Source of the DNA: Blautia sp. OF03-15BH
GTDB lineage: Bacteria > Bacillota > Clostridia > Lachnospirales > Lachnospiraceae
Reading direction: 5' to 3'
NCBI RefSeq assembly: GCF_003463065.1
Contig: NZ_QSCM01000006.1
Location: forward strand, 1 to 64,000
Length of the DNA stretch: 64,000 bases
Made by a program: the position numbers and the translations under genes. The notes beneath the pieces are model-generated. The model did not search any database, was not told where the DNA came from, and saw only the letters and a list, made by a program, of their open reading frames with translations. Positions 41,855 to 50,144 of the stretch are shown here, in pieces (the first letter of the stretch is position 1; every line of letters begins with the position of its first letter).

Positions 41855-43403
41855 ATATTATACGGTAGGGATTGTGGAGGATGAGGTGATCGAACGTCAG
41901 GCTCTCCGAATGATCATAAAAGAAAACAGACCAGTTCTGCAAGTCGTTTTTGAAGCCGGGGATGGAAACAGTGCACTGGAGATGGCAAAGCAATACCGGC
42001 CGGATATTCTGATCGTAGATATTCAGATCCCTGAGCGAACCGGCCTGGAACTGTGTCAGGAACTACGGCAGGAAGGATATGAAGGGCTGATCATCATCAG
42101 TACATCGTATTCCATATTTCAGTATGCGTATCTGGCGATCAAGCTCAATGTAGTGGATTATCTGCTGAAACCGACAGGGGAGGCGCAGATACTTTCCGTA
42201 CTGGACCGATGCATTCTGATCCTTGAAAAGAAGGAAAAACGAAAGGAAAAAGAGCAGAGACTGGAAGAACATATGATCCAGACCAGATATGAGGCGGATC
42301 GGGGCTTATTGCAATGGATGATGGACGGGAATGAACAGGTATTTCCCCGGTTGAAAGAGATTGGATTTCCGGAGAACGGACAGTGGCAGGCGTGCTGGAT
42401 CGCTCAGACATGGAGTATGCCTGAAGGGATGGATGAAAAAGAAGCACTGGAAATCTATTCCTCTGTCTGCCAGATTTTTCAACAGGAATTTTTTGTGTTC
42501 GTGAGGCTGGAATCTGACAAAATTCTTCTTTTTGTTCAGCCACAGAAGAAAAGAGAGCTGTTTTTACTGTATACCATGCTGCGGTGTGCGATCTGGTCGC
42601 TGAAGCAGCTGACCGGACAGAAACAGCCTTGTTATGTCAGTCCGGTATCAGCCTCGTTGGATCAGATGAAAGCTTCAGGGGTCCGGATTCCGGAAGATCT
42701 GTCGCTGCTGCCCGTGATCAGCCGGGATTTCATCTGCTATACGCAGATGGAACAGTGTCCGAGAGCGTTTTCAAGAGACCGTTATGCCTTTCATATGCAG
42801 AAGATGATCCGCTTTTTGCAGGACAACCGGATCCGGTATCTGGAAAATATGCTTCTCTCGGAATTGCGTGATTATGCGCAGAGGGAACCGCAGAAATTCT
42901 GGGAATATCTTCGTATTTTATTTGATGCGCTTGTTACATTTTCTGACAGTCAGGATCTTTCGTTTGTAATGGAAAAAATCAGCCGTGAAGGATTTATAGA
43001 GGATCCGAAGGAACAGCAGGAAATGATCCATCAGATTTTTGAGGACTGTCGGACGACAGAAGAGGAAAGTTCAGATGCATCCATGGAGCAGATCCTTGAG
43101 ATCATGAGAACAGAATACGCATCAGATCTGTCGCAGGCGGAAATCGCACAGCGGATGGGCATGACGCAGACATACTTCAGCCGTATTTTTAAAAATAAAA
43201 CGGGAAAAAATTTTGTGTCACTCCTGACGGAATTCAGAATGAACCACGCGAAGGAACTGATTGCGGAAAAACATGAGATTACGATTCGTGAACTGACGGA
43301 GAAGTGCGGCTATACCAGCAAAACATATTTTTGCGCTCTCTTCCGAAAAACAACAGGACTTACCGTGAATGAGTATCGAAGGAGAATAGAAGATGAAAGG
43401 TAA
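41841..43403 (+). CDS. YesN-type response regulator (receiver-AraC)
   Basis: A 520-residue regulator. The receiver (about 1-125) has EDEV acidic residues, phospho-acceptor D60 in IVDIQIPERTG and K of YLLKPTG. A coiled linker (EKKEKRKEKEQRLEEH) leads to a long central region (about 150-400) of unknown function. The AraC double helix-turn-helix (about 415-515) has SQAEIAQRMGMTQTYFSRIFKNK and TIRELTEKCGYTSKTYFCALF. It is more than twice the size of the other YesN protein at 25.5 kb. It overlaps both neighbours, so the three genes form a tight operon. Confidence 0.9.
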   Translation: MQMNKYYTVGIVEDEVIERQALRMIIKENRPVLQVVFEAGDGNSALEMAKQYRPDILIVDIQIPERTGLELCQELRQEGYEGLIIISTSYSIFQYAYLAIKLNVVDYLLKPTGEAQILSVLDRCILILEKKEKRKEKEQRLEEHMIQTRYEADRGLLQWMMDGNEQVFPRLKEIGFPENGQWQACWIAQTWSMPEGMDEKEALEIYSSVCQIFQQEFFVFVRLESDKILLFVQPQKKRELFLLYTMLRCAIWSLKQLTGQKQPCYVSPVSASLDQMKASGVRIPEDLSLLPVISRDFICYTQMEQCPRAFSRDRYAFHMQKMIRFLQDNRIRYLENMLLSELRDYAQREPQKFWEYLRILFDALVTFSDSQDLSFVMEKISREGFIEDPKEQQEMIHQIFEDCRTTEEESSDASMEQILEIMRTEYASDLSQAEIAQRMGMTQTYFSRIFKNKTGKNFVSLLTEFRMNHAKELIAEKHEITIRELTEKCGYTSKTYFCALFRKTTGLTVNEYRRRIEDER

Positions 43404-44868
43404 AAAATTCCATACTTTACAGGCAAAACTGACTTTGCTGGTAAGCATGATCATTCTGACATCTCTGATTTTTTCCTTTGGAAATTTTTATCTGTCTGAT
43501 GTGATAAACAAAGAATATACGACACTGATCGAAAAAAATCATCTGATGTCTCTGTATACAAACGCTCTGACAGAGTACAGTTCGGCCTTGCAGCAGTATT
43601 CCAATATGCCGGATAACCAAAAATGCGAAGAAGAGTATACAGAAAGCAGCGAAGAACTGATGCAGAGTGCCGGAAAAATTTATGAAGCATTTCCGGATCC
43701 CTATGTAGAAAACCTGATCTATCTGTCCGAAAATCTTTCCGAGCAGGGAAGGCTGATCATGGATAAGACAAAAAGCGGAGAAACGCAGGAGGCACGGCAG
43801 GCTTATCAGGATTTTTCCTATATGAATACTCTTTTAAACAAGTACACCATCTATGCCCAACAGTCCATTGAACGCTTATCTGTACAGAATATGAAAGAAG
43901 TCGGAGAGCGGCAGGCAGAGAGCCAGCGCATGATGCTGACCGCGTTCTGCAGCGTGATCATTTTGCTGGGAGTTCTGGTTTTCCTCAGAATCCGCAATAT
44001 TGTGCGACCGATTGTGCATCTCACAGAAATGGCAAATCTGGTAATGCAGAATATATGGGATCTCCCCCGGTGGTATGGGACACAGAAGGATGAAACGGGT
44101 GTCCTGGTGGATTCCTTTTATCATATGGTAGAAACGATAAAGAGACAGATCGAACGGTTAAAACAGCAGCAGAAAATAGAACTGGAACGGAAAGAGGCAA
44201 ATGAAAAAAGATTACAGCTGGAGTATCGAAATGTGCAGCTGGAACTGAAATCTCTCCAGAATCAGATCAACCCGCATTTTCTGTTTAACTGCATGAATAT
44301 GATTGCGAAACAGGCGTATATGGAAAAGGCTTCGCAGACGCAGCATATCACGGAAGCAATCGCCCGTTATCTGCGCAGCGTGTTGGATCAGGAGGGAGAA
44401 ATCGTGACTATCCAACAGGAACTGCAGCAGATCAAGAATTATCTGGACATCCAGGAACTCCGGTTTGGCAGTCGTTTCCGATATCAGCTGAATTGTGATC
44501 CGCAGTGTCATTCTTTGTATGTGCCGTTTATGGTCCTGCAGCCTCTTGTGGAAAATACAGTCACTCATGGTGTAGATTGCTGTGCCAGAGGTATTCAGCT
44601 TTGTTGTCATATAAAGAAAGAAGGAGACAGCGTACTTATTTATGTGGAGGATGACGGACCGGGAATGACAGAGGAAAAGGTCAGGGAGCTGCGGACTGTG
44701 GCTCAGAGTGTATCGCAGGAGGCTCAGACAACGGGAATTGGCCTGATCAATGTATTTCGCCGGATGCAGCTGTACTTCCATGAGCAGGTAGAAATTTTTA
44801 TCGAGAGTACACCATATACGAAAACGGTAATTGGTTTCCGGATTCCGCAAAGCGGATTAAATCAGTAA
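43393..44868 (+). CDS. LytS/YesM-type sensor histidine kinase
   Basis: A 491-residue membrane kinase. Two helices (about 10-32 and 178-200) enclose a helical extracellular domain of about 145 residues, the likely docking site for the binding protein. HAMP (RNIVRPIVHLTEMANLVMQ), a coiled coil, then H295 in QINPHFLFNCMNMIAKQ follow. The ATPase domain has VEDDGPGMTEEKVRELR and a G-box in TGIGLINVFRRMQ. It overlaps the regulator gene by 11 nt. The likely target is the secreted amylase gene 220 bp downstream. Confidence 0.9.
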   Translation: MKGKKFHTLQAKLTLLVSMIILTSLIFSFGNFYLSDVINKEYTTLIEKNHLMSLYTNALTEYSSALQQYSNMPDNQKCEEEYTESSEELMQSAGKIYEAFPDPYVENLIYLSENLSEQGRLIMDKTKSGETQEARQAYQDFSYMNTLLNKYTIYAQQSIERLSVQNMKEVGERQAESQRMMLTAFCSVIILLGVLVFLRIRNIVRPIVHLTEMANLVMQNIWDLPRWYGTQKDETGVLVDSFYHMVETIKRQIERLKQQQKIELERKEANEKRLQLEYRNVQLELKSLQNQINPHFLFNCMNMIAKQAYMEKASQTQHITEAIARYLRSVLDQEGEIVTIQQELQQIKNYLDIQELRFGSRFRYQLNCDPQCHSLYVPFMVLQPLVENTVTHGVDCCARGIQLCCHIKKEGDSVLIYVEDDGPGMTEEKVRELRTVAQSVSQEAQTTGIGLINVFRRMQLYFHEQVEIFIESTPYTKTVIGFRIPQSGLNQ

Positions 44869-45087
44869 CAGGTATGTCGTTTTTTTGTACCACAATATTT
44901 AAATGTATCTATAATGCACAAAAACCTCAGGCATTCATATTGAAATATAGTAATATATACCAATGAAAGCTATCTGGCGTGTAAAAAAACAACATCGACA
45001 TTGGAAAGATTTTCAGATAGAATACCCTCAACAAAGCTTACTGAAAAAACCATTTCACTATGTAAGTTCGATAAGGAGGAAAAGAAT

Positions 45088-47037
45088 ATGTGCAAAAAAA
45101 GGAAGTGGGAAAAACGACTTTTGTCTGCAGGACTTGCTGCGATCATGACATTTGGCGGTCAGACGGTTGTATTTGCAGGAGAATCACCGGCATTTACGGC
45201 AAAAGACGGGGTGATTGATGAACAGGAAGGTGACGTATACTATGAAATCTTTGTACGTGCATTCCGGGATTCAAATGGAGACCATATCGGTGATTTTAAG
45301 GGAATAGAAGAGCAGATCCCGTATCTGGCAGATCTGGGAATTACGGGAATCTGGCTGATGCCGATCACGGATTCTTCAAGTCAGCATGGATATGATGTGC
45401 GGAACTATTATGAAGTAAACAGCGATTATGGAACCATGGAAGATTTCCAGAGCATGCTGGCAACCTGCCATGAATATGGTATTGAAGTTATCATGGATCT
45501 GGTAGTAAATCACTGCAGCTGGTCCAATGTCTGGTTCCAGGAAGCACTCAAAGGACCGACCCTTGAGGATGGCAGCGCCAACCCATACTGGGACTATTTC
45601 ACATTCGTTCCGGCAGATTCCAACTTTGTAGAAAAAACCGCAGATGAAATTCATCAGGAGGAAGCGGATTACTTAAAAGAACACGGAAGTATGGATGGAT
45701 ATGAACCACAGTATCCTCTCTATGATAATGGAACAACCGGACCGGAAAATACGGTATGGAGAAATACAGATGAAACCGCAGAACAAATGAAGAAGTGGGG
45801 AGCACTTCCGGAAGATGGCAGTGTTGTTTCAGGTTATGACTACATTGGTATTTTCTCATCAGGAATGCCTGATCTGAATTATGAGAGTGAGGCACTTCGA
45901 CAGGAAATGAAAGATGTAGCTGATTTCTGGCTGGATGCCGGAGTGGATGGTTTCCGACTGGATGCAGCACGTCATATTTACGGCGATTATTATTCCAACA
46001 TTTATTCCGATTATATTTTTGAGAAAAATATGGACTACTGGAAAGATTTCCGTGCGTCTCTGGAAGCAGAGCATCCGGATGTTTATCTGGTAGGTGAAGT
46101 TTGGGAGAAAAATGTGGACAATGTAGTTCCGTTCCTTACAGATGGTGGACTGCATAGCGTGTTTGATTTCAATCTTTCCGGAAAAATCTATGAGGCAGTT
46201 TCCAATGAAACAACTGCTTATGATACGGAACAGGCATCAGAGACCAACCGTTTGAGCGATACGAATGATCTTGATATCGTAAAGGGTCTGATCAGCTATT
46301 ACAACAAACTAGGCGAAGGTTCCAATTACGAATTCATTGACTGCCCGTTCATTACCAACCATGACCAGAACCGTCTGATCAGCCTTCTGAGATATAAATT
46401 TGATGAGACTGCGGATGATATTCTGACCGCATCTGTTCAGCTGGATGCAAATGGAAATCCGGTTCCGAGAGACGATGCAGAAAAAGCAGAAAGCCATGCG
46501 AAAGTAGCGGCAGATCTTCTGCTGACACTTCCGGGCAAACCCTTCCTCTATTATGGAGAAGAGATCGGAATGAACGGTGCGAAACCGGATTCCAGTATCC
46601 GTGAATGTATGGCATGGTTTGAGAAGCCTTTCGAAGGTGGAATGCCGAAAGACGGTCTGGCAAATTATGATACGGTACGTTACAGCCTGGGCGGAAATGC
46701 ATCGGTAGAAGTTCAGCAGGATGATCCGGAATCAATGCTGGCACATTATAAAGAAGTAATAAAGACAAGAAAAGAGATTCCGGCTCTGATGAACGGCGAC
46801 ATTGATGAATACGATATGGATACACAGGAACTGATTTCTTACGTTCGTATGACAGAAGATCAGCGTGTGCTGGTAGTCATTAACCTGACAGGAAAAGAGC
46901 AGACACAGGAAATTGCTGCAGATCCGAATTACGGCGAATTTACAAAGACGGTATACCAGTCTGCAACAGACGAGGCAAGCAGCTTTGATGGTCAGACTCT
47001 GACACTGGCTCCGTATTCCATGATGATCCTGGAGTAA
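45088..47037 (+). CDS. Secreted alpha-amylase family protein, GH13
   Basis: A 649-residue exported glucan hydrolase. A signal peptide (MCKKRKWEKRLLSAGLAAIM, cleavage near VFAGES) precedes the (beta/alpha)8 barrel. GH13 regions are visible as DLVVNHCS, DGFRLDAARH with nucleophile D292, LVGEVWEKN with acid/base E337, and FITNHDQNR with D426. A C-terminal all-beta domain (about 560-649) follows. ATG 45088 has AAGGAGGA seven bases upstream; the in-frame ATG upstream has none. It cleaves alpha-1,4 glucans outside the cell; product pattern cannot be judged. The 219-bp gap upstream has only a weak -10 (TATAAT 44910-44915), fitting activator dependence. Confidence 0.9.
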   Translation: MCKKRKWEKRLLSAGLAAIMTFGGQTVVFAGESPAFTAKDGVIDEQEGDVYYEIFVRAFRDSNGDHIGDFKGIEEQIPYLADLGITGIWLMPITDSSSQHGYDVRNYYEVNSDYGTMEDFQSMLATCHEYGIEVIMDLVVNHCSWSNVWFQEALKGPTLEDGSANPYWDYFTFVPADSNFVEKTADEIHQEEADYLKEHGSMDGYEPQYPLYDNGTTGPENTVWRNTDETAEQMKKWGALPEDGSVVSGYDYIGIFSSGMPDLNYESEALRQEMKDVADFWLDAGVDGFRLDAARHIYGDYYSNIYSDYIFEKNMDYWKDFRASLEAEHPDVYLVGEVWEKNVDNVVPFLTDGGLHSVFDFNLSGKIYEAVSNETTAYDTEQASETNRLSDTNDLDIVKGLISYYNKLGEGSNYEFIDCPFITNHDQNRLISLLRYKFDETADDILTASVQLDANGNPVPRDDAEKAESHAKVAADLLLTLPGKPFLYYGEEIGMNGAKPDSSIRECMAWFEKPFEGGMPKDGLANYDTVRYSLGGNASVEVQQDDPESMLAHYKEVIKTRKEIPALMNGDIDEYDMDTQELISYVRMTEDQRVLVVINLTGKEQTQEIAADPNYGEFTKTVYQSATDEASSFDGQTLTLAPYSMMILE

Positions 47038-47144
47038 TCGCAGAGAACGATAGAATGGATTGTTCGCTGAAAATCAGCAGCAGGAGATAAAGTTTATCCA
47101 TTGCCGCATGGAAATTTCCGGACAATGGTAAGATGAATCAGTTA

Positions 47145-47189
47145 AGTCCCTTGCCGGGCACCTGATAGGGTGTCGGCAGGGGATTTTTT
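47145..47189 (+). terminator. Terminator after the amylase gene
   Basis: AGTCCCTTGCCG (47145-47156) pairs with CGGCAGGGGATT (47174-47185; one G-T pair) with an inner GGCACC/GGGTGTC stem, followed by T6. Confidence 0.82.
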
Positions 47190-47225
47190 CTGGTTTGCAG
47201 GAAGTGCATTCTGTAAATGAAACAA

Positions 47226-47255
47226 TTGTTATTTTGAGATGATATGTGGTAAAAT
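47226..47255 (+). promoter_or_regulatory. Promoter of the chorismate mutase-shikimate kinase gene
   Basis: TTGTTA (47226-47231), an 18-bp spacer and TAAAAT (47250-47255) lie 38 bp before the ATG. Confidence 0.5.
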
Positions 47256-47292
47256 AGGTTTCAAGTAAGGTGACATCAGAGAGGAAAAAAAC

Positions 47293-48081
47293 ATGAACGA
47301 ACTGGATAGATTAAAAAATAAGATCCGTCAGTGTGATGCTGCAATTCTTGAGGCACTTCTTGAGAGAAACAAAGGGATAGAAGAGATCACTTTATATAAG
47401 AAAGAGCATGGTCTTCCATTTTTTCAGAGAGAGCAGGAGATGGAAATTCAGAAATGGCTGAAAAGTGAGACAATGGGAAAGGCCTATAAACAGGAAATAG
47501 AAGATGTGTTTTTCAGCATTTATAAGGGAGCGAAGAAGATTCAGGCGGAAAAGCTGCTGGATCAGAATATTTTTCTTATTGGTTTCATGGGCTGTGGAAA
47601 ATCCACGGTGGCAGATTTTTTGAATCGGGAATTATCCATGGAAGTAATAGAGATGGATCAGATCATTGCAAAGCGGGAAGGCATGAGTATTTCAGATATC
47701 TTTAAAGTTCATGGAGAGGCTTATTTCCGGGAGCTTGAGACAAAACTTCTCAAAGAGATGGAGTCGCGTTCCAGAGTGGTGGTTTCCTGTGGTGGCGGAA
47801 CGCCTATGCGGGAATGTAATGTGGCAGAGATGAAGAAAAGCGGCTGTACTGTTCTGTTGACTGCTTGCCCGGAAACCGTTCTTCAAAGAACGAAGGACAA
47901 CCATGATAGACCTTTGCTGGAGAAAAATAAGAACGTAGAATTTATTGCAGAACTGATGGAGAAACGTCGTGAAAAATATGAAGCGGCGGCAGACATCATC
48001 ATTGAGACAGATGGAAAGAATAAAAAAGAAATCTGCGAAGAACTGGTGAGAAAGGTGATCACCTGGTCTGAAAGAAGATAG
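47293..48081 (+). CDS. Chorismate mutase-shikimate kinase fusion
   Basis: A 262-residue bifunctional enzyme of aromatic amino acid synthesis. Residues 1-85 are an AroQ-type chorismate mutase (LDRLKNKIRQCDAAILEALLERN, then LPFFQREQEMEI) that turns chorismate into prephenate. Residues 90-262 are shikimate kinase, with P-loop GFMGCGKST (97-105), DQIIAKREGMSISDIF, RELETKLL and VVSCGGGTP, and the lid NHDRPLL. The two steps are not consecutive in the pathway, so the fusion probably aids stability or co-regulation. GAGAGGA precedes the ATG. It is convergent with aroD. Confidence 0.92.
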   Translation: MNELDRLKNKIRQCDAAILEALLERNKGIEEITLYKKEHGLPFFQREQEMEIQKWLKSETMGKAYKQEIEDVFFSIYKGAKKIQAEKLLDQNIFLIGFMGCGKSTVADFLNRELSMEVIEMDQIIAKREGMSISDIFKVHGEAYFRELETKLLKEMESRSRVVVSCGGGTPMRECNVAEMKKSGCTVLLTACPETVLQRTKDNHDRPLLEKNKNVEFIAELMEKRREKYEAAADIIIETDGKNKKEICEELVRKVITWSERR

Positions 48082-48115
48082 AGGTTTCAGAAAAAATCAT
48101 TTGCAATTATAATTA

Positions 48116-48131
48116 TGTTTCACGTGAAACA
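48116..48131. promoter_or_regulatory. parS site 3
   Basis: A perfect parS consensus, 35 bp after the shikimate kinase stop. A parS half-site TGTTTCAC follows at 48140-48147. Confidence 0.88.
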
Positions 48132-48162
48132 TTGTGCGGTGTTTCACAGAAAGAGAGTCCTA

Positions 48163-48178
48163 TGTTTCACGTGAAACA
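48163..48178. promoter_or_regulatory. parS site 4, in a longer palindrome
   Basis: A perfect parS consensus whose symmetry extends to a 30-bp perfect palindrome (48156-48185). It lies 47 bp centre to centre from site 3. The stem may also serve as a terminator between the convergent genes, although the T-run is short. Confidence 0.88.
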
Positions 48179-48204
48179 TAGGACTTTTCCAAATTCTGAG
48201 TTAC

Positions 48205-48966
48205 TCAGCAACTCTTATGGATCACAGAGAGAACAGTCTCCAGTTCAGATACAGGGATCTGACCGGGAGCAGAGGCTTTTTTGGCGGCTCCGAAGGTCAG
48301 AGCAGAGCCAAAAAATTCTCCGGTAAGGCGGCTGATCACACCGGTTCCGGACATGGACATAGTGATGATGGGACGGTCTGCATAGGTTTCTGCCATTTCC
48401 AGAGTAGCACTCAGGAGCGTGAGAACATCCTGGCGGCAGGTTGGCATGACGGCAATTTTTGGCAGATCGGCATCAAAATCCTGCATCAGACGCAGACGAT
48501 GGATGAGTTCTTCTTTAGAGGGCGTTTTGTGAAAATCATGATTGGAAGCGATGACTTTTACTCCATGGCTGTGAGCCTCCCGGATGAGTTCTTTTACCAG
48601 CTCGTCTCCGGAGAAGAGTTCCACATCGATGAGATCCACGAAACCACTGGCTGCCAGCGTGAGATTCAATTTTCTGTAAGCTTCAGCGGAAATTTCTTTT
48701 TCGCCACCTTCCTTTGCCGTGCGGAAGGTAAAAAGAAGAGGAAGCTCACCGAGAACAGAACGCAGAGCTTTTGCCGTGTGCAGGACTTTTTCAGTGTCAA
48801 AAACATCCTGAAACCAGTCAGCCCGCCATTCCACAACATCGACAGGAAGAGAAGCAAACCCGGCAGCCTCCCGGAGAATGTCTTCTTCCGTCTGTCCCAC
48901 GACAGGAACGCAGATCTTTGGACGGCCCTCGCCGATGGTGATGTTTCTTATTTGAATTGTTTTCAT
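48205..48966 (-). CDS. aroD: Type I 3-dehydroquinate dehydratase
   Basis: A 253-residue shikimate pathway enzyme that dehydrates 3-dehydroquinate through a Schiff base. The N-terminal IGEGRPKICVPVVG, EWRADWF, ASNHDFHKTP with the catalytic His and DLPKIAVMP with the Schiff-base Lys are all present, and SMSGTGVISRLTGEFFGSALTFG closes the barrel. ATG at 48966 is preferred with GTGAGG nine bases upstream; a 31-residue extension is possible but unlikely. It is convergent with the chorismate mutase-shikimate kinase gene, so two pathway steps lie side by side on opposite strands. Confidence 0.93.
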   Translation of the reverse strand: MKTIQIRNITIGEGRPKICVPVVGQTEEDILREAAGFASLPVDVVEWRADWFQDVFDTEKVLHTAKALRSVLGELPLLFTFRTAKEGGEKEISAEAYRKLNLTLAASGFVDLIDVELFSGDELVKELIREAHSHGVKVIASNHDFHKTPSKEELIHRLRLMQDFDADLPKIAVMPTCRQDVLTLLSATLEMAETYADRPIITMSMSGTGVISRLTGEFFGSALTFGAAKKASAPGQIPVSELETVLSVIHKSC

Positions 48967-49177
48967 AGAGGAAAACCTCACTTTCTTTTCTGCTTTGTTC
49001 CAGTAAAGCATACCATATTTATAAATTTCATGCCACAGCGAATTGTACGGTAAAAACAAAAGAACGGATGTCCTTGAGGTATCTGTTTTTCACTGTACCG
49101 GGAAATTTTCTGTAGGCAGACAGTGGCAAACGTGATAGAATGTTATGGTTGATAAAAATGACCTGGAGGTTGTTAGA

Positions 49178-50077
49178 ATGAAGAAAGTACTGGTGATCGG
49201 CTCGGCGGTGGTGGATGTGGTGATCCATCTGCCTCACTTACCGGAGAAGAGCGAGGATGTGCATGTAACATCACAGAAAATGTCACTGGGAGGCTGTGCC
49301 TATAATGCGTCGGATACGATCCGGCATTTTAAAGTTCCGTATATTCCTTTTTTCCCAGTGGGAACCGGGGCGTATGGAGATTTTGTAAGGAATGCACTGG
49401 CAGAGAGAGGAATCGTTTCTCCGGTGCCGAAGCCGGAGACAGAAAACGGCTGCTGTTACTGTTTTGTGGAAGATGACGGAGAGAGAACCTTTGCCTGTTA
49501 TCATGGGGCTGAGTATCGCTTTCAAAAGGAATGGTTTGATACTCTGGATGCCTCTGAAATCGACAGCGTATACATTTGCGGTCTGGAGATTGAAGAAGAG
49601 ACCGGAACGAATATCCTTTCTTATCTGGAGGAGCATCCGGAGTTTACCGTATTTTTTGCTCCGGGTCCGAGAATCACACTGTTGGATCCAAAGCGGTTGG
49701 AACGGGTTTTTGCCCTGCATCCCATTCTTCATCTGAATCAGCAGGAGATCACTTCTTATACTGGAAAAGAAGAGCTGAAGGCGGCAGCAGAGGAAATTCA
49801 TCGGTTTACGCAAAATACGGTGATCGTTACTCTGGGAGCAGACGGCTGTTATTATTATGATGGAGAAAAAGAAGAAACTATTCCCGGGGTACCTGCAGAA
49901 CAGTTGGATACCATTGGAGCCGGAGACTCGCATATCGGTGCGGTGATTGCCGGACTTCAGTGTGGCAAGACTATAGAAGAAGCTATTGCCACAGCAAACC
50001 GGGTATCTGCGAAGGTGGTAGAGACGGAAGGGGCACTTCTTTCGGATGAAGCTTTTGCTTCTTTGGATTTACTGTAA
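49178..50077 (+). CDS. PfkB family carbohydrate kinase
   Basis: A 299-residue ribokinase-like sugar or nucleoside kinase. MKKVLVIGSAVVDVVIHLP and LGGCAYNASDTIRHF are the substrate-binding PfkB signature, and QLDTIGAGDSHIGAVIAGL holds the anion hole and catalytic Asp. The substrate is unknown. ATG 49178 has GGAGG eight to nine bases upstream. It lies 67 bp before ktrB in the same direction. Confidence 0.88.
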   Translation: MKKVLVIGSAVVDVVIHLPHLPEKSEDVHVTSQKMSLGGCAYNASDTIRHFKVPYIPFFPVGTGAYGDFVRNALAERGIVSPVPKPETENGCCYCFVEDDGERTFACYHGAEYRFQKEWFDTLDASEIDSVYICGLEIEEETGTNILSYLEEHPEFTVFFAPGPRITLLDPKRLERVFALHPILHLNQQEITSYTGKEELKAAAEEIHRFTQNTVIVTLGADGCYYYDGEKEETIPGVPAEQLDTIGAGDSHIGAVIAGLQCGKTIEEAIATANRVSAKVVETEGALLSDEAFASLDLL

Positions 50078-50144
50078 ACAGATATATGTCCGGAAGCCAC
50101 TGTGAAGGTATCACAGATGGGTGAATGGATAGAATGGAGATTTT

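Noticed and set aside
48217..49053. 278-codon plus-strand frame
   Set aside because: Antisense shadow of aroD, which has clear active-site motifs.
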